From: Xenopus tropicalis
Lineage: Eukaryota; Chordata; Amphibia; Anura; Pipidae
Assembly: GCF_000004195.4 (NCBI RefSeq)
Contig: NC_030681.2
Coordinates: 137,237,506-137,301,505 of the forward strand
DNA length: 64,000 nucleotides
Direction of reading: 5' to 3'
Of this stretch, positions 31,377-43,034 are shown one piece after another. The notes below the pieces were generated by a model. It had not been told where the DNA came from, ran no database searches, and was given only the letters and a program-made list of their open reading frames with translations. The translations under genes were made by a program, and so were the position numbers. Numbering within the stretch: the first letter of the stretch is position 1; every line of letters begins with the position of its first letter.

Positions 31377-34233
31377 CTGACATTACAGACAGCCCGGAAA
31401 TATTGTCATATATGACCCCAGCATTTGTCCAAACTGTCAGGGTTATGAATCCTTCAAGCTTTTCACTGATTTATAGCTTGCAGAACGTCCGCAATGCCAC
31501 TACAGTAGAAGCATTTCTATTAAAGTGAAATATTTTTAAATATGGTATTTGTTTAACGTCAGAGGAAGCCAATTACCAGCTGGCTGACAATACTTATGTT
31601 TAGAGGGCTGTTATAAATTTGCACTCAAAGTCATAACATTTTATAGGTCCTCCCAGGCAATTACTTTTTAGGGAATCCTCTCAATGACGGCATTCATTTT
31701 TCATTTGTCACGGAGTGCCCCATGTGTTACTGGGGCCAGAATTACCCATTATAATGGCTGCTGTGCTTACTAGAATGTACAGTATTCCCCTCTATAGTCA
31801 CTTTATTGTTCTTTTTGACCCTTGAAGTTCTGTCTGGACTACCTGTGATAACAGATACAAAGTTTGCTTCAAGTCTAATAACCCATGCCACTGTCAATGC
31901 TTCATACGATAATAACATTAGGAAGAAGCGTGTTGATTTTATGGGTTCAAAAAGATCATTATGAAATCAGTTGTTTGAATTTTAACCTGAAGAACCTATA
32001 ATGCAAGGTTATGCCCCATGCATTGGTTTTGCTATGTTTGGGGTTAGACCTTATTAGGTTTCAGTGATGAGCCAACAAAAACAAACTCTTAATAATCTGT
32101 TTGCCAAAAAGCACTTTGAGCATCTTAGAAGTATAAAATCCTATGGCAGACCTAGACTATATGCTTGTTTTTCATGCTCTGTAAGTGCTAAGTGGTGCTT
32201 TGATACGCTGAGCTCTTCCTAACATGGCTCTGTAGGTGAGAAGTGAAACTTGTGACATTTTCCCCTTTATGCACACTTTGTAAATAAAAGGTTTAGTCAC
32301 AGATATAAATCCATGTTTAAAGGTTATAACTGAGATTATTTCTAAAGATAAAGCTAAAGATGCTAGGGCTGATAAACAGTTCTGAGCACCTGTTGTAGGA
32401 CAAAGAATGTGAAATATATATACAAGATTAGTGCTGTTTGTAAAGTGAGAAACAAACATGGGGGCCAATGGCTGCACTGCAGTTATCAAGCTAGTGCTCC
32501 CATCGTCCAACCATGTTTGGAACCCCAGCATTTCTGCACTGCCTGCTTCATCTGTCTCTCCAACTTGTGTTGAGCTTCAAATACACAGTAGGTAGGTGAC
32601 CCATAATGCCCCATTTCCAGCTTTACCTTCAGTCTTCATCTGTCTTGTAGCAACAAATTAGATTGGATGTGATCTTTATCTTGTGGATAACAGGAACTTT
32701 CTTAATATTATCAGTTAAAGATTCTGTATTTTTTCAAAACAAACAAGTTTCTCCAGTGTATCCCCCTCTGAGCAATTTTTCTCTCTTCATGCAGGAATGG
32801 CAATTAGATTTTCATTGACATTAGATCAGATACATTGGGGTGTGTTCCCTTTCCCTAGACTAGACAATGTATTGGAGCGTTATAGGATCGAATAATAGCC
32901 CCTTGCCTTGCTCTAACGAGGCTAGACAAGGGAATTCAGTAACGATCGGCTTTTGCAACCAGTATGAGCCAGGTGGGAGATAACAACTCCAAAGGCTTGG
33001 TATTAAATAAGGACGCATTCAATTATCCTAAACTGATGTTAAATAGCAGTATGTAAGCTACAATTTGCCTTGAAGTCAGTCCCTATTACAGATGGATTAA
33101 GTATTTACCAGGCTACCTACATGTAATGCACTGTATGCGAGTTATAGTTCAAGACAACGGATGCTTACTTCAAAAAAATCCTACCTGACTGTATCCTAGT
33201 GTTGCTAGGTTAGCCAATCAAATATTTATGTTGGCTATAACCGGACCTATACTGGTGGGCACAGTCTGTGTTTCAAGTCTTAGCTTGAAATTTGTTTAAA
33301 ATAAAGCACAATAGCAATCGCGCATAAACCTAATGCTCTTATAGAACTCCTTTTGGTGAACACGCCAGACTCTGTGTCTCATAAGAGTAGTTACACGTAA
33401 TTGCATCTGATACAAAGAAAAATAAACATACCGATAAACGATAAAGAAATAAACAATAAAAAAGACAAACACAATAAGAGTTGTCAATAATTTCCTTTTA
33501 ATAATAAAAACATCTGAGGAGATCCGAAATTTGAATCATAGAACCATAGGAAATTTGAACTTACCTTGTATCCTTGTTTCTGCGATCCACACGAATTAGA
33601 TACAACTAACAAAACACAGTGAAGGTCTTAAGTTGATACTTTTTAGTAGAGCTGCTTATAATTGATACATTTGCTACAATCTTTATGAAGCAGCGCTTGT
33701 GATACCTCTCACAAACAAGTCAGTCGAAGTCTAAATTCAGGCTTAGGGTTGGTTTTTAGAATCTCTTGTTTCTTGCTTTCCTATCCTTTTAACACAAGTT
33801 TTTAAATTTATAATAAAGATTAAGTTTTATTAGCTATAGGTGTGCCAGTTCTTTACATGTGTCTTTCTCAAATTATCCTATATTCTCACTACACATTGAG
33901 CACCCTATATTAGAACTGTAGTGCGGGGTTTCTCTCTTATTATATAAATGTATTGGAGCGAACTGTCTTTTAAAATACCCGATTCTAGCTGAAAGCTGCA
34001 TGTAGAGAAACTGATTACAGAGAGGGGTACTGCACAGAGAAACGTGATTGTTTCAGAAATGGCACAGAATTTTTGATTCTATTTAGAAAGTTTATTTTTT
34101 CCATGTTATAAGGCTCATATTAAACTTTTACTTTCACAATAGTTCTCCTTTTAGTGACACTGAAGCATTTTACCTTTTTACAATCTATCTACCACTATTC
34201 ATACCAAAACTAAATAATCCCTCCTTACTTACC
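31377..34233. other. Gene-free stretch
   Basis: The longest part of the window without an element that I can define. A 119-codon minus-strand frame at 32531-32172 shows no domain. No splice or coding pattern could be supported. Confidence 0.4.
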
Positions 34234-34237
34234 TTAA

Positions 34238-34575
34238 GGTGCCCATACAAGCGAGCGGATCTTCACCCGATATCCCCACCTACGTGTGGGCAATATCAGG
34301 GAAACATGTAGGCTAATTCGATCATTTGCCCCTGGGGCCAAACGATCGAATTATGATGGCGGCAATGGGGCGGTCAGTTCGGGGACTGCATCAACGAGCC
34401 AATGCGATCCCCAATCCGACTAAATCTTTTAGCTGCCCGATCGATATCTGCCCAATTTGAGGCCAGATATCGATCGGGCTTGCCCCTCGTTACTGCCCCT
34501 ACACGGGCCGATAAGCTGCTGAATCCGTCCAAGGGACTGATACCGGCAGCTACAATCGGCCCGTGTATGGCAACC
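34238..34575. mobile_element. GGCCATACACG-family MITE, 338 bp
   Basis: TTAA at the left (34234-34237) and TTTA at the right (34576-34579). Ends AGGTGCCCATACAAGC and CCCGTGTATGGCAACC are diverged inverted repeats. The interior is collinear with 27273-27654. Confidence 0.8.
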
Positions 34576-34816
34576 TTTACTCAGAATCAGACATGTTTTC
34601 CCGTTTCCACCCAACACATGTAATAGGGTTAGGGGCAGGACAAAGTCCCAATAGGCCTGGGCAGTAGTGTCTTAAGCTTATGGTGTCATTGTTCTACTTA
34701 TGGCAGAAGACATTAAAGTCTGACACAGGTATGTTAAGGAGGGCTGTAGGTGGGTGGGTTTAAATGTTTGCCTAGGGTACAGTAACCCATAGCAACCAAG
34801 ATGATGTTAGCTTTTA

Positions 34817-34929
34817 TGGCTATGACACACGGAGCTACTTGTCACAGTTACAAAACACCAGAAAATGCCCTGCCATAGGCAATATTGAGAACTGTCTCTG
34901 CTAAACACATGTAGAGAAAATTATCAGTT
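34817..34929. mobile_element. Truncated GGGTGAAGACACAC-family MITE
   Basis: GACACACGGAGCTACT, CCAGAAAATGCCCTGCCATAG and TTGAGAACTGTCTCTGCTAA match the interior of 27752-27965. The right half is missing, replaced by the next element. Confidence 0.65.
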
Positions 34930-35226
34930 TTTTCATAATGATCGGTATTTTTGCGCAACTTTTTCATACGTCCCACGATTTTTTCGTCGCCATCGCAACT
35001 TTCCCGTATATTTTCCGGCGTGATAAAATTGGATTGGTTTTTCCGCCGTTTAATATCACTCAATACGAAAAAGTCACGCAAAATACGATAAAGTCGCGAC
35101 GGTGACAAAAAAGTCACGACAAATACGAAAAATCGCGGCAGCGACAAAAAAGTCGCAAAATTTTCATTTACAATATGATTTTTTCCCTTTCGGGATTCGG
35201 ATTCGTGGATTAGTAAATCTTCCCCA
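34930..35226. mobile_element. MITE of the AAAAAGTCGC / TTAGTAAATCTTCC family
   Basis: Contains many AAAAAGTCGC-type blocks in both orientations (GATTTTTTCGTCGC and GACAAAAAAGTCGC), so it is largely self-complementary, and ends TTCGTGGATTAGTAAATCTT as does 3484-3576. Confidence 0.7.
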
Positions 35227-35445
35227 TAGTCTTACTAACTGAGCATGTTCACTAGGTCTGGGTGTCTGTGCAGGAGCAAGGCATTATGGGAACTTTCTTT
35301 ACACAGCTCAGCGTTTTTTCTTCCTGTTTGGCTTCTGATCATCTGAACGGGAGAAATATGGGGAGACTTAAGGGCACTATTGAGAGAACTGAAGGTATGC
35401 CTGCAGCTTGAGATTAACTCTTTATTAGCCTTTCCTTCTCCTTTA

Positions 35446-35658
35446 AGGGCAGTGGCAGATGGGGAGATTAGTCGCCCCGTGACAAAACTTCATTGCCACG
35501 GGCAACTAATCTCCCTGCAATGCTATCCCACCAGCAAAAATTTTAATCGCCGGTGGGATGGCATACGCTTTCGCTACAATTTCCCGAAGTCGCCCAAAGT
35601 TACTCTTGAGAGGGAAATCGAAGCAAGGTGACTAATCTCCCCGTCTGCCACTGCCCTA
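35446..35658. mobile_element. Palindromic MITE (GGGCAGTGGCAGA family), 213 bp
   Basis: GGGCAGTGGCAGATGGGGAG at the left pairs with CTCCCCGTCTGCCACTGCCC at the right; flanks TTAA/TAAG. Inside, GATTAGTCGCC and its inverse recur. Upstream, CTTTCCTTCTCCTTTAA (35429-35445) looks like the right end of another TTAA MITE. Confidence 0.8.
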
Positions 35659-35924
35659 AGCAGGTGACTAGTGAATGCTGCCTTCCGATTAGTTGCTATA
35701 GGTGATAAGAACTGTATTTTATATTGCTCAACCAAAAAGTAGTACTGATGTGTTCTGTAAAAATCTGGAATGTCAGTTTTACTGTGAAAATGATTTATCA
35801 TGTACAATGTAAATATTTTTCACCACATCATTGTTACAGTATATCTAGTTAAACAAATGCATTTATTACATTCTCATTTAATGTGTATTTATGTTTTATA
35901 TGGGTGGCCCTGTGACTGGAGTCA

Positions 35925-36205
35925 CCTGAACAGTTCTGTAAAATTAAATCCACTTGTCATCCCCTTTTTTATCTCCTCTGCAGGCACTCGCGAGTCTTTT
36001 TCGGCGATTTCGGGAAATCGCGCCGCCGCGTGTGCCATCCCGCCAGCGACTTACATGTTCACTGGTGGGATGGGGGGTCATGGCAACTCGGGGAGATTAG
36101 TCGCCCGCGAACAGGGAGTTTTGTCGCAGGCGACTAATCTCCCCGTGTGCCAGAACCCTAAATCAGAGTCAGAGGCCACTCATGAAGCCTGCCCACCAAT
36201 AATTA
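35925..36205 (+). repeat. Dispersed repeat copy carrying a palindromic MITE
   Basis: Its outer parts match 38324-38470 (CTGAACAGTTCTGTA, TCCACTTGT.ATCCCC, CTCCTCTGCAGGCACTC, then AAATCAGAGT.AGAGGCCACT and CATGAAGCCTGCCCACC). Between them, from about 35990 to 36162, is GC-rich palindromic DNA (GGGAGATTAGTCGCC type) absent from the other copy. Confidence 0.75.
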
Positions 36206-36405
36206 GATAACATTGCTTTGTTACCAATATTTACACACAATCGTTACAATATATACCCTTTCAACTTGATTCCCTTCTTGTAATCTCCTTACAGAGTAGC
36301 ACCCTACCTGCAGAACTAATTGCCATTGAATGCTTCCAAAGCCTCCAGCACTTGCCCCACTCCCCCAGTTTCCAAAGTTCAACCCAAAGCAACAATCAAT
36401 GACAC
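36206..36405. other. Short gene-free stretch
   Basis: Nothing recognised. Confidence 0.35.
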
Positions 36406-36408
36406 ATT

Positions 36409-36919
36409 AGGGCTCATTTAAGAATGAAGAACTAAAAGGGATGCAAAATCGAGTGCACGTTGACGCTGTAGACACTACTTGTGAACATACATGCTCCTTT
36501 GCAACCTGACGTGAGACTCAGTGGGTCCACCCAACATTTCGCGATGAGTTGTAAGCATTGACTTTTCGATTGCAAGCTCTTTTGACCAAGGGCTGTCTTT
36601 GCCTTTTGTACTGATCGGTCTTTGCATTTGTATGACCAGAGAACCCTGAAACAGTAACTCCAGGTTCAGCTTAGTGGGTTGTGCCCATAGCCACAAATGA
36701 TTTGTGCCAAGTGAATCAGATGTTTTTATGCCATGTGCGTGCCGTTTGACCACAAACCCAGTAAGACGTGTCCTGTAGAATTTGCAGCAGAAACAACTAA
36801 GCGGAGACCCTGCAATTATGCTGCAATTTTGTGGGTATAAGCTGCATTGCAGAGAAATATGGTGACGTGTGTCTGAACTTTGCCCTTTATACTTTTCTCT
36901 GTGTGTGTAAATGAGCCCT
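36409..36919. mobile_element. Inverted-repeat element with AGGGCTCATTTA ends, 511 bp
   Basis: AGGGCTCATTTA (36409-36420) is the exact inverse of TAAATGAGCCCT (36908-36919), and ATT flanks both ends (36406-36408, 36920-36922). Most of a 180-codon minus-strand open frame (37017-36475) lies inside. That frame has no transposase, nuclease or other motif I know, and it starts outside the element, so I treat it as chance. Confidence 0.6.
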
Positions 36920-36922
36920 ATT

Positions 36923-37755
36923 GGGCATTCTAGCAAAAAACTTTCTACATCCATCTGATTCATGAATATTTTTATCATAATCTTTTGATTCAGTTGTCTC
37001 CTTGGATCTCCTACCAAACCCCTGTTGGATCAGAAGGCTTTCCTGCAGGGTCATTGCTACTTCCTATCACAGTATGTCGGCTGACACTTTGTATTCTCTA
37101 CCCACATGGTACCTTATGTTATCTCACTGAAAGTCCAAAGTTATGAGGCCGCTTTATGCCATAATAACATATGCAGAACAGAAGAAGCCTGTTATGTTAA
37201 GCTTCTTATTTTTGTATGTATGGTTTAACCCCCAACAATGTAGGTTTCTATAAAATATATTGCATAAAACAGCTTATAATGATTAATCCATTAACCATTT
37301 TCATAAAAAAGATACTTTTTTAGTAGTATATGCCACTGGGTAATCCTAAATAGAAAATTGCATTCACAGAATGGCTAGCCAACACAGAGGATATTAGGCA
37401 AATGGAGGAAATAACCTTCATGATACACAATAAAAGTCACCACTATAGGAAAATATGGACCCCCTGGATAGACTATTTAAGATCACTATAAAACACTATT
37501 AAAAAACAGCCACCTACATAGGGCACTCTAGAAGTAAGATTTACAAGGTATAGACAATCGAATACTTAATGGAAAATGTAGACATGACTTGATGACAGCC
37601 TGCTTGAAAATGAAACTGTATAATAATGTAAAGACTAACATTTGCAATGTTCCCCTCCCTACCCCTCCCTTTTTTCCTTCTGTACCCCCTCCCCATAATT
37701 ACAAAATGATAAATAAAGAATTTTCAAAAAAAAAAGAAAATTGCCATTTTAAGTA
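36923..37755. other. Gene-free stretch
   Basis: AT-rich, no gene. AATAAAGAATTTTC followed by an A-run at about 37710-37740 could be an old retroposed poly(A) tail but there is no recognisable body. Confidence 0.35.
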
Positions 37756-38000
37756 TAGGTATGGGATCCGTTATCCGGAAACCCATTATTGAGAAAGCTC
37801 TGAATTACAGAAAGCCTGTCTCCCATAGACTCCATTATAATCAAATAATTCAAAATTTTCAAATTGATTACCTTTTTCTCTGTAATAATAAAATAGTACC
37901 TTGTATTTGATCCCAACAAAGATATAATTACCCCTTATTGGGGGCAGAACAGTCCTATTGGGTTTATTTAATGGTTAAATGATTCCCTTATTGGGGGCAG
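37756..38000 (+). mobile_element. 113-bp-repeat MITE, 3'-truncated, about one unit
   Basis: It starts TAGGTATGGGATCCGTTATC, with the left arm CCATTATTGAGAAAGCTCTG and a single complete unit. It then jumps from GATTCCC to TTATTGGGGGCAG (37981-38000), an internal deletion joining two unit positions, and stops. Confidence 0.8.
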
Positions 38001-38034
38001 TTTTACTGATTTTTTTGTAGATTTTTGGTATGGT

Positions 38035-38132
38035 TCCTGCAATATCGGTCGACTCACCGACTTGCCATACACGCACCGAATATCTTATGAAACGAGGTTT
38101 CGTACAATATTATCGGTGCGTGTATGGCCAGC
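38035..38132. mobile_element. GGCCATACACG-family MITE, truncated
   Basis: CAATATCGGTCGACTCACCG and CCATACACGCACCGA, then TATCGGTGCGTGTATGGCCA before TTAA (38133-38136). It matches the 43524-43863 subtype (CGCACCGATATTATCGTACG and GACTCGCCGATC). Confidence 0.75.
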
Positions 38133-38323
38133 TTAACTCTTAATGAAATCCATCACCTGAAAAATCAAAAAAATATATTACTGGCAAATACATTCTATGA
38201 ACTTAAACCACTGGAAATGTTTCCCTCCATTACATTCAATCAACACTTCTATGTTCCATGTGATAGGATCACTGACACCATACTCCATAAGTGGAACCAC
38301 CAACTCTACAGCATGAGCATCTG

Positions 38324-38470
38324 AACAGTTCTGTATAATTAACTCCACTTGTAATCCCCTTTTTTTTTCTCCTCTGCAGGCACTCACATGGTTAATAAAT
38401 TGTTCTGCTGAAGGTCAATTTAAATCAGAGTGAGAGGCCACTCATGAAGCCTGCCCACCTAATATCATAA
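38324..38470 (+). repeat. Dispersed repeat copy without the palindromic MITE
   Basis: Partner of 35925-36205; here the sequence between GCAGGCACTC and AAATCAGAGT is short (about 50 bp) and AT-rich rather than a GC-rich palindrome. Confidence 0.7.
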
Positions 38471-38644
38471 ATATGTAGACCATATACTTCCTCTGACTAC
38501 ACCTTTGTATACACACATTTAACATTGGGAACTTTATCATATGAACAGGTGTGTTCCAAGCCTCAACCTGGAAACCAAGACTCACTTTGGACTGATTGGA
38601 CAATGAGCGACTCTGGGAATAGGGGGTGGGATTTTGTATGCTTT

Positions 38645-38807
38645 AAGGGTGAAGACACACATGGTGATTAGTCACAATTAATCCATGCAGCGTAACTCGC
38701 ACAGGATTAGTCGCAGCGACTTATCCAGTACCCTTTGATTGGAAAGTAGCCACAATCGACTTTTTTAAAACTCCAGGCAACTAGTTGCCCCATGTGTCTT
38801 TGCCCTA
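38645..38807. mobile_element. Palindromic MITE (GGGTGAAGACACAC family)
   Basis: TTAAGGGTGAAGACACACATGG at the left pairs with CCATGTGTCTTTGCCCTAA at the right, and GTCACAATTA/GTCGCAGCGAC-type repeats lie between. Confidence 0.75.
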
Positions 38808-38831
38808 AAGGTATTTCTTTATATCCTGACA

Positions 38832-39086
38832 GACCAAAGGGATTCTGTGAACAAATTCCTTAAGGCTCCTAAAAAATTCCATTTACATGGGTTTATCCTA
38901 TAGGCTAAAGCTCACCCACTGGGTTTTTGAAGCAGAAGCCAGGATAATAGCTGATCAGATTCCCAACTACAGACCGCTTTCGCCCTTCTTGGGGCTCATC
39001 AGTGTAGTGCAGGGTTTTCCCAGAATCCCTTTGGTCTGTTTGCATACGTATGAGGTGGTCTCCTCAACCCTTTTGACTTGTTCTTG
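38832..39086 (-). mobile_element. Probable Penelope-like insertion with hammerhead ribozyme, 11-bp target duplication
   Basis: ATATCCTGACA flanks the element exactly (38821-38831 and 39087-39097). On the minus strand the first part holds CAGACCAAAGGGATTCTG and then a hammerhead (38964-39009); the far end is the inverted copy CAGAATCCCTTTGGTC directly before the duplication. Hammerhead plus variable-length target duplication plus inverted terminal piece is the known pattern of Penelope-like elements in animals. No reverse transcriptase or GIY-YIG codons remain in this 255-bp piece. Confidence 0.75.
38964..39009 (-). ncRNA. Hammerhead ribozyme, type I, short stem III
   Basis: On the minus strand CTGATGA (39002-38996), stem II GCCC-CAAGAA-GGGC (38995-38982) and GAAA (38981-38978) are followed by GCGG and TC (38977-38972). 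Stem I pairs ACTACA (39008-39003) with TGTAGT (38971-38966), 6 of 6. All core positions of the family are present: CUGANGA, GAA, the A15.1-U16.1 pair, and C17 as cleavage base (GUC). Stem III is only that A-U pair with a G.G mismatch above it, so activity, if any, might need a dimer as in other Penelope-type hammerheads. Confidence 0.75.
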
Positions 39087-39097
39087 ATATCCTGACA

Positions 39098-42000
39098 AAG
39101 GTTGGTTATGGCCCCCCCACCGAAAAGTTGAGGCACAAGTGATCACAATAACTGGTGTAAGCTCCCCAACTGCACATATTAGTGCTCCTTGAAGTTTATA
39201 CACTTCAGAATAGACTGTGCCAGTCATGGAAGGAGGCCTGCACCACCAGAGCAGTAAGTACTTAATGGTGTGGCAAAAAAATCTGTATAATAGACCGTAA
39301 CCGGCCATATTATCATTGTATTTATTGATAGGCTTGTAAAGCAAAAATACTTTAGGGCTAAGTTGCCATATTTGGTTGCTGAGAGTTTCGGTTGTGGAGA
39401 CCAAACACAGGTGCATGAAAATAAAAGGGCCGGGCTGTGAGAAAAAAAAAATAGTTTTCTTTATTAAACACCCTTTCAATGTACGACAATTAGGCAGACT
39501 CAAACAAAAAATCATTTTTGCCAGGCAAATGTATATAACATGCATTACAAGGGACGAGGAACTCATAAAATAATGAATATGAATCATTCTACTGTGTTTG
39601 TTATAATGTAGAATATTTTTGAATGATTTGATGTGTCATAAAGGCACATTCAGCAAACAGTGAGTGAGGGCTGCAGACGTGAGCTGTCCTGTGGCCTTTC
39701 TAGCTGTCTCCCTTTGAACAAAGGCTTCTGGTGTATAAATGTTGCATGACTGGTTTATTGACAGCACTTGTTCCTCCTTTGGAAGGGGAATATTACCTAA
39801 TTAGATGTTAAGGTAAGCACACAGGTGCAGACACAATCGCACCATAGGGGACTGTTATCAGTCACAATCCCTTTGTCTAGCTGGCTACGGGCAGGTGTGC
39901 TCACTGAGGAACGAGTAATGCAATGCCAACAATGGACTTTGAAATGCTGAATCTTGAAGTTGTGAAGCTTGTGTACCCAGAGCCTCTAAGCAAAAGAGCC
40001 TTTATGTGCTGAAATAATCCCGGAGACAGGGGCAGTGCACATAAATAAGGAACATTTGACCTCTGGCCCCTTTAAATTGCAATGGAAACGATGCTGCTCA
40101 TGGTGTCCTTGCCTTTAAAGTGATACAGACATTTTTTGTATTTATTAAAGACTCGGGCTACTTTACAGCGGTATGTAAACCAAAAAAGAAAACTATGAAA
40201 GAAAGCTTTATAAAATGTATTTGCTATTGCAAGTATACCTGGCTGGCCCTTACTACTCTATCAGTATTGAGCTTGTTTTTCTGTTTATTTTTTTAATTTA
40301 CTTTCTTCGCCCCATTTATAGGGAGGGTTTTGGAATCAAACTAATCTACAATCATGTACCACTGGTCATGGTAGACTTAGGTAGACTAGGTAGTTACCAG
40401 CCCCAGTTACTCACACTTACACGTGAGCTGGTGGAATACTCGTAACTCAAACCAGTATATCTACAATTTTTGTATACTATAAATAGATAGCAATTAGCCA
40501 CGGAATGCTGCACATACAGAAGCAAAATAACTTAATGCAGATTTACATCACTTTAAATCCTTAGCGTAAACCCTGTGCCGAGCCTGAGTATAAACCTCAG
40601 CCTCCTGATCTCCCTATCCACCTGGGTACCTGACTGCTTGCTAAAAACTAGCCCAAGGCCTACTCCAGATGCACCCTACATACACATTTAACCTTCATAT
40701 CCCCCTTTCAGCTACCCCTAGAAAAGCCCAACCCACCAATTGCTACAACTAAACTTCTACCTAAATCACTTGCTCTACAACCCTCACGTATGCCAAAGCC
40801 AAAGGACTCGAGGGTAAGGAGCTGTTCACTCCAGCTGCTACGGGTAGGACATCAGGCCCCTTGCTTTAAAGACTCCTATGCACAACCCCTTGAAAACTGC
40901 CCCAACTATAAATCCTATCATGCCCAAACCCCACTAACATCCAGAGTAAGTCCTAATCATCCTCTAGTCATGGCCCCTGTCACTCCTCCTGTTTCCCCCA
41001 GTTTGTAGTCTTCTTTTCCTCCCCAATCTGTAGTGAATGACCCCTACGTTTTACGAGTGCAGAAAAAAAGGAAACTATCTCAGATGAAAGATGGGACTGT
41101 TTTTTTACAAAGTGATAGTCCTGGTTCTTAGAGGTGATTTTAAGTTTGGAGCTGTACTTCCTTGGTTAAGACAGTCCTAGTTTGCACTTTTTTCAGACAA
41201 TACTAATATGAGTTTTTCCATTCATTTTTAAGGTCTGCAAAATGAGACTGTTTAAAAAAGCTTGAATATTAAAAACACACCTCCTGTTGACAGATGCTCA
41301 CCAGGTTTTAGTGACCCTTTCTGTCCAAATCTTGAGAAGTGGTTATCTTGAGTCTGGGGGTCTTTGCTCTGTAGGTAGAGGTTCTCCTAGTACTCTGAAG
41401 CTTGGGAGCTGAACCTGTTCTCTATTTAGGTAGAGACATTTCTGGTACAAGTAATATTAGAGATATTTCTAATGCTAAAAGTATTATTTTGGAATATCGG
41501 AGACTGGAACTTCTCTAAAGGATTAGTCCTACTACTCAATGGTCAGGGGTGGAAATGATGCCATGGTGGTGCCTTCACCAGGAAAAATTGAGGACCTCAT
41601 ATACTATGGAAGCAACTTGCAAGTTCAATTCCATGTGCTTTTTTTCTCAAGTGCAGGATGTTTCCTATAGTTCCAGCACCATGCGTATAGCCTCAAATTC
41701 TAGGCCCATCCACTTCATTGGCTCATTAAATAGACAGGGTTTCAGGGCTACTCTTTAACTTTATAACACAATATCATTGCTGTTCCATTAAGAGTCAATA
41801 TCACTTCAAGAAACTGCATCATTAATCCATTTATATAATAAATAAGGAACAGGCAATAGAGTTCAATTAGCAGATTCTTCTTTTTTTTAACAAAACTATT
41901 TTTATGGCATCTCAGCCTTGGCAATTTTGATGAGGAAAATAAAGATTAAAAAAAAAAGAAAGCAAAACAGCACATATTGCCTTAACATTTGTTTACCAAC

Positions 42001-42633
42001 GGGGGAAAAATACGAGTGAGATATTTCTATCTCAGTCTGTACGTCCTGGAGGGCTACAGGCTGTTCTGTGGGAGCAGATGTTCTATTGCAAGTAATAATA
42101 GAAAACACACATATTTAAATCATTCTTAGAGGTATGCGCTGCTTTTACACTTAATGTTGGAGCTGACACTTTGGTTAAATCACGGAGCTGGAAGATTTAA
42201 GATTATGAGGCGAGTACGTTTATGACGGAGTAACAAAGAGTACTCTAGAACTTTTGGAAATCTTAATAATTGAGAGCAGTATTTCATTTTCCCATATCTC
42301 TCATCTGACAAAGGATAAATCTCAGTGCCGCCGGCAGAAGCCATTGACATTGTCATCGGAGGGAGAGAAACTTTGAAATGAGCAGAGACAGGGCTTAGCG
42401 GGATCACTTAGCAACAGGGATGGAGTAAGGCAAAATGGCACCCTAGGCATGGCAGTGATTTGTGGGGCTGTCACCATGTAGGAAATGTAATGTTTCTCCC
42501 AGACGCACACATACAGAGCTGCCTTTGGGTGATTGAAATATGGGGGCTGCCATGGGCTCAACAGTTAAAGAGCAGCAGTTGTTGGAATAAGCAGAAACAG
42601 CATCTATAGATGGACAAGATGGAGACAGTAGGG
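39098..42633. other. Gene-free stretch
   Basis: The 206-codon minus-strand frame at 39587-38967 runs from unique DNA into the hammerhead element and shows no domain, so it is not called. No other genes. The interval 42411-42440 (CAGGGATGGAGTAAGG) resembles the end of the hAT family at 16040 without a partner. Confidence 0.4.
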
Positions 42634-42646
42634 CAAGATGGTGAAG

Positions 42647-43034
42647 ATAAATCTACAAAAGATATATAGATCTAAGCAAATGTGGTAGATAGAGAGCTTA
42701 CCCTTGGTACGTGGTGGCCCAGGTGCTCATGCCCCAGACCCTCAGCATAGGGGAGCCAAATAGGAATCAAATTTGCGAGAAAGGCAGGCACTCCGGAGTT
42801 CCATGGAGGTAGAAAAAAGCTCAGGTATTAAGTAAAATCAAAATAATTTATTTAATTTTATGCATAAATGATGCTATACAGCCTCTAATTTTACACATAA
42901 ATGCTACACAGCCTCTCGGCTGTATAGCATTTATGTGTAAAATTCAATAAATTACTTTGATTTTACTTAATACCTGAGCTTTATTCTACCTCCATGGAAC
43001 TCCGGAGTGCCTGCCTTTCTCGCAAATTTGATTC
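42647..43034. mobile_element. Snapback insertion with 13-bp target duplication
   Basis: CAAGATGGTGAAG occurs at 42634-42646 and 43035-43047. Between them, a non-repeated leader (to about 42763) is followed by large inverted arms: GGAATCAAATTTGCGAGAAA at the left pairs with TTTCTCGCAAATTTGATTCC at the right end, continuing through CTCCGGAGTTCCATGGAGGT and AGCTCAGGTATTAAGTAAAA. The architecture matches the insertion at 26435-26732 in mirror image. No hammerhead core seen here. Confidence 0.75.

Noticed and set aside
36475..37017. 180-codon minus-strand frame as a gene
   Set aside because: No motif; mostly inside an inverted-repeat element and starting outside it.
38967..39587. 206-codon minus-strand open frame
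   Set aside because: It crosses from unique DNA into the hammerhead insertion, with no domain, and the insertion's target duplication lies inside it.
42411..42560. Third copy of the 16040-type hAT MITE
   Set aside because: Only the first dozen or so bases (CAGGGATGGA) match; no right end and no 8-bp duplication were found.
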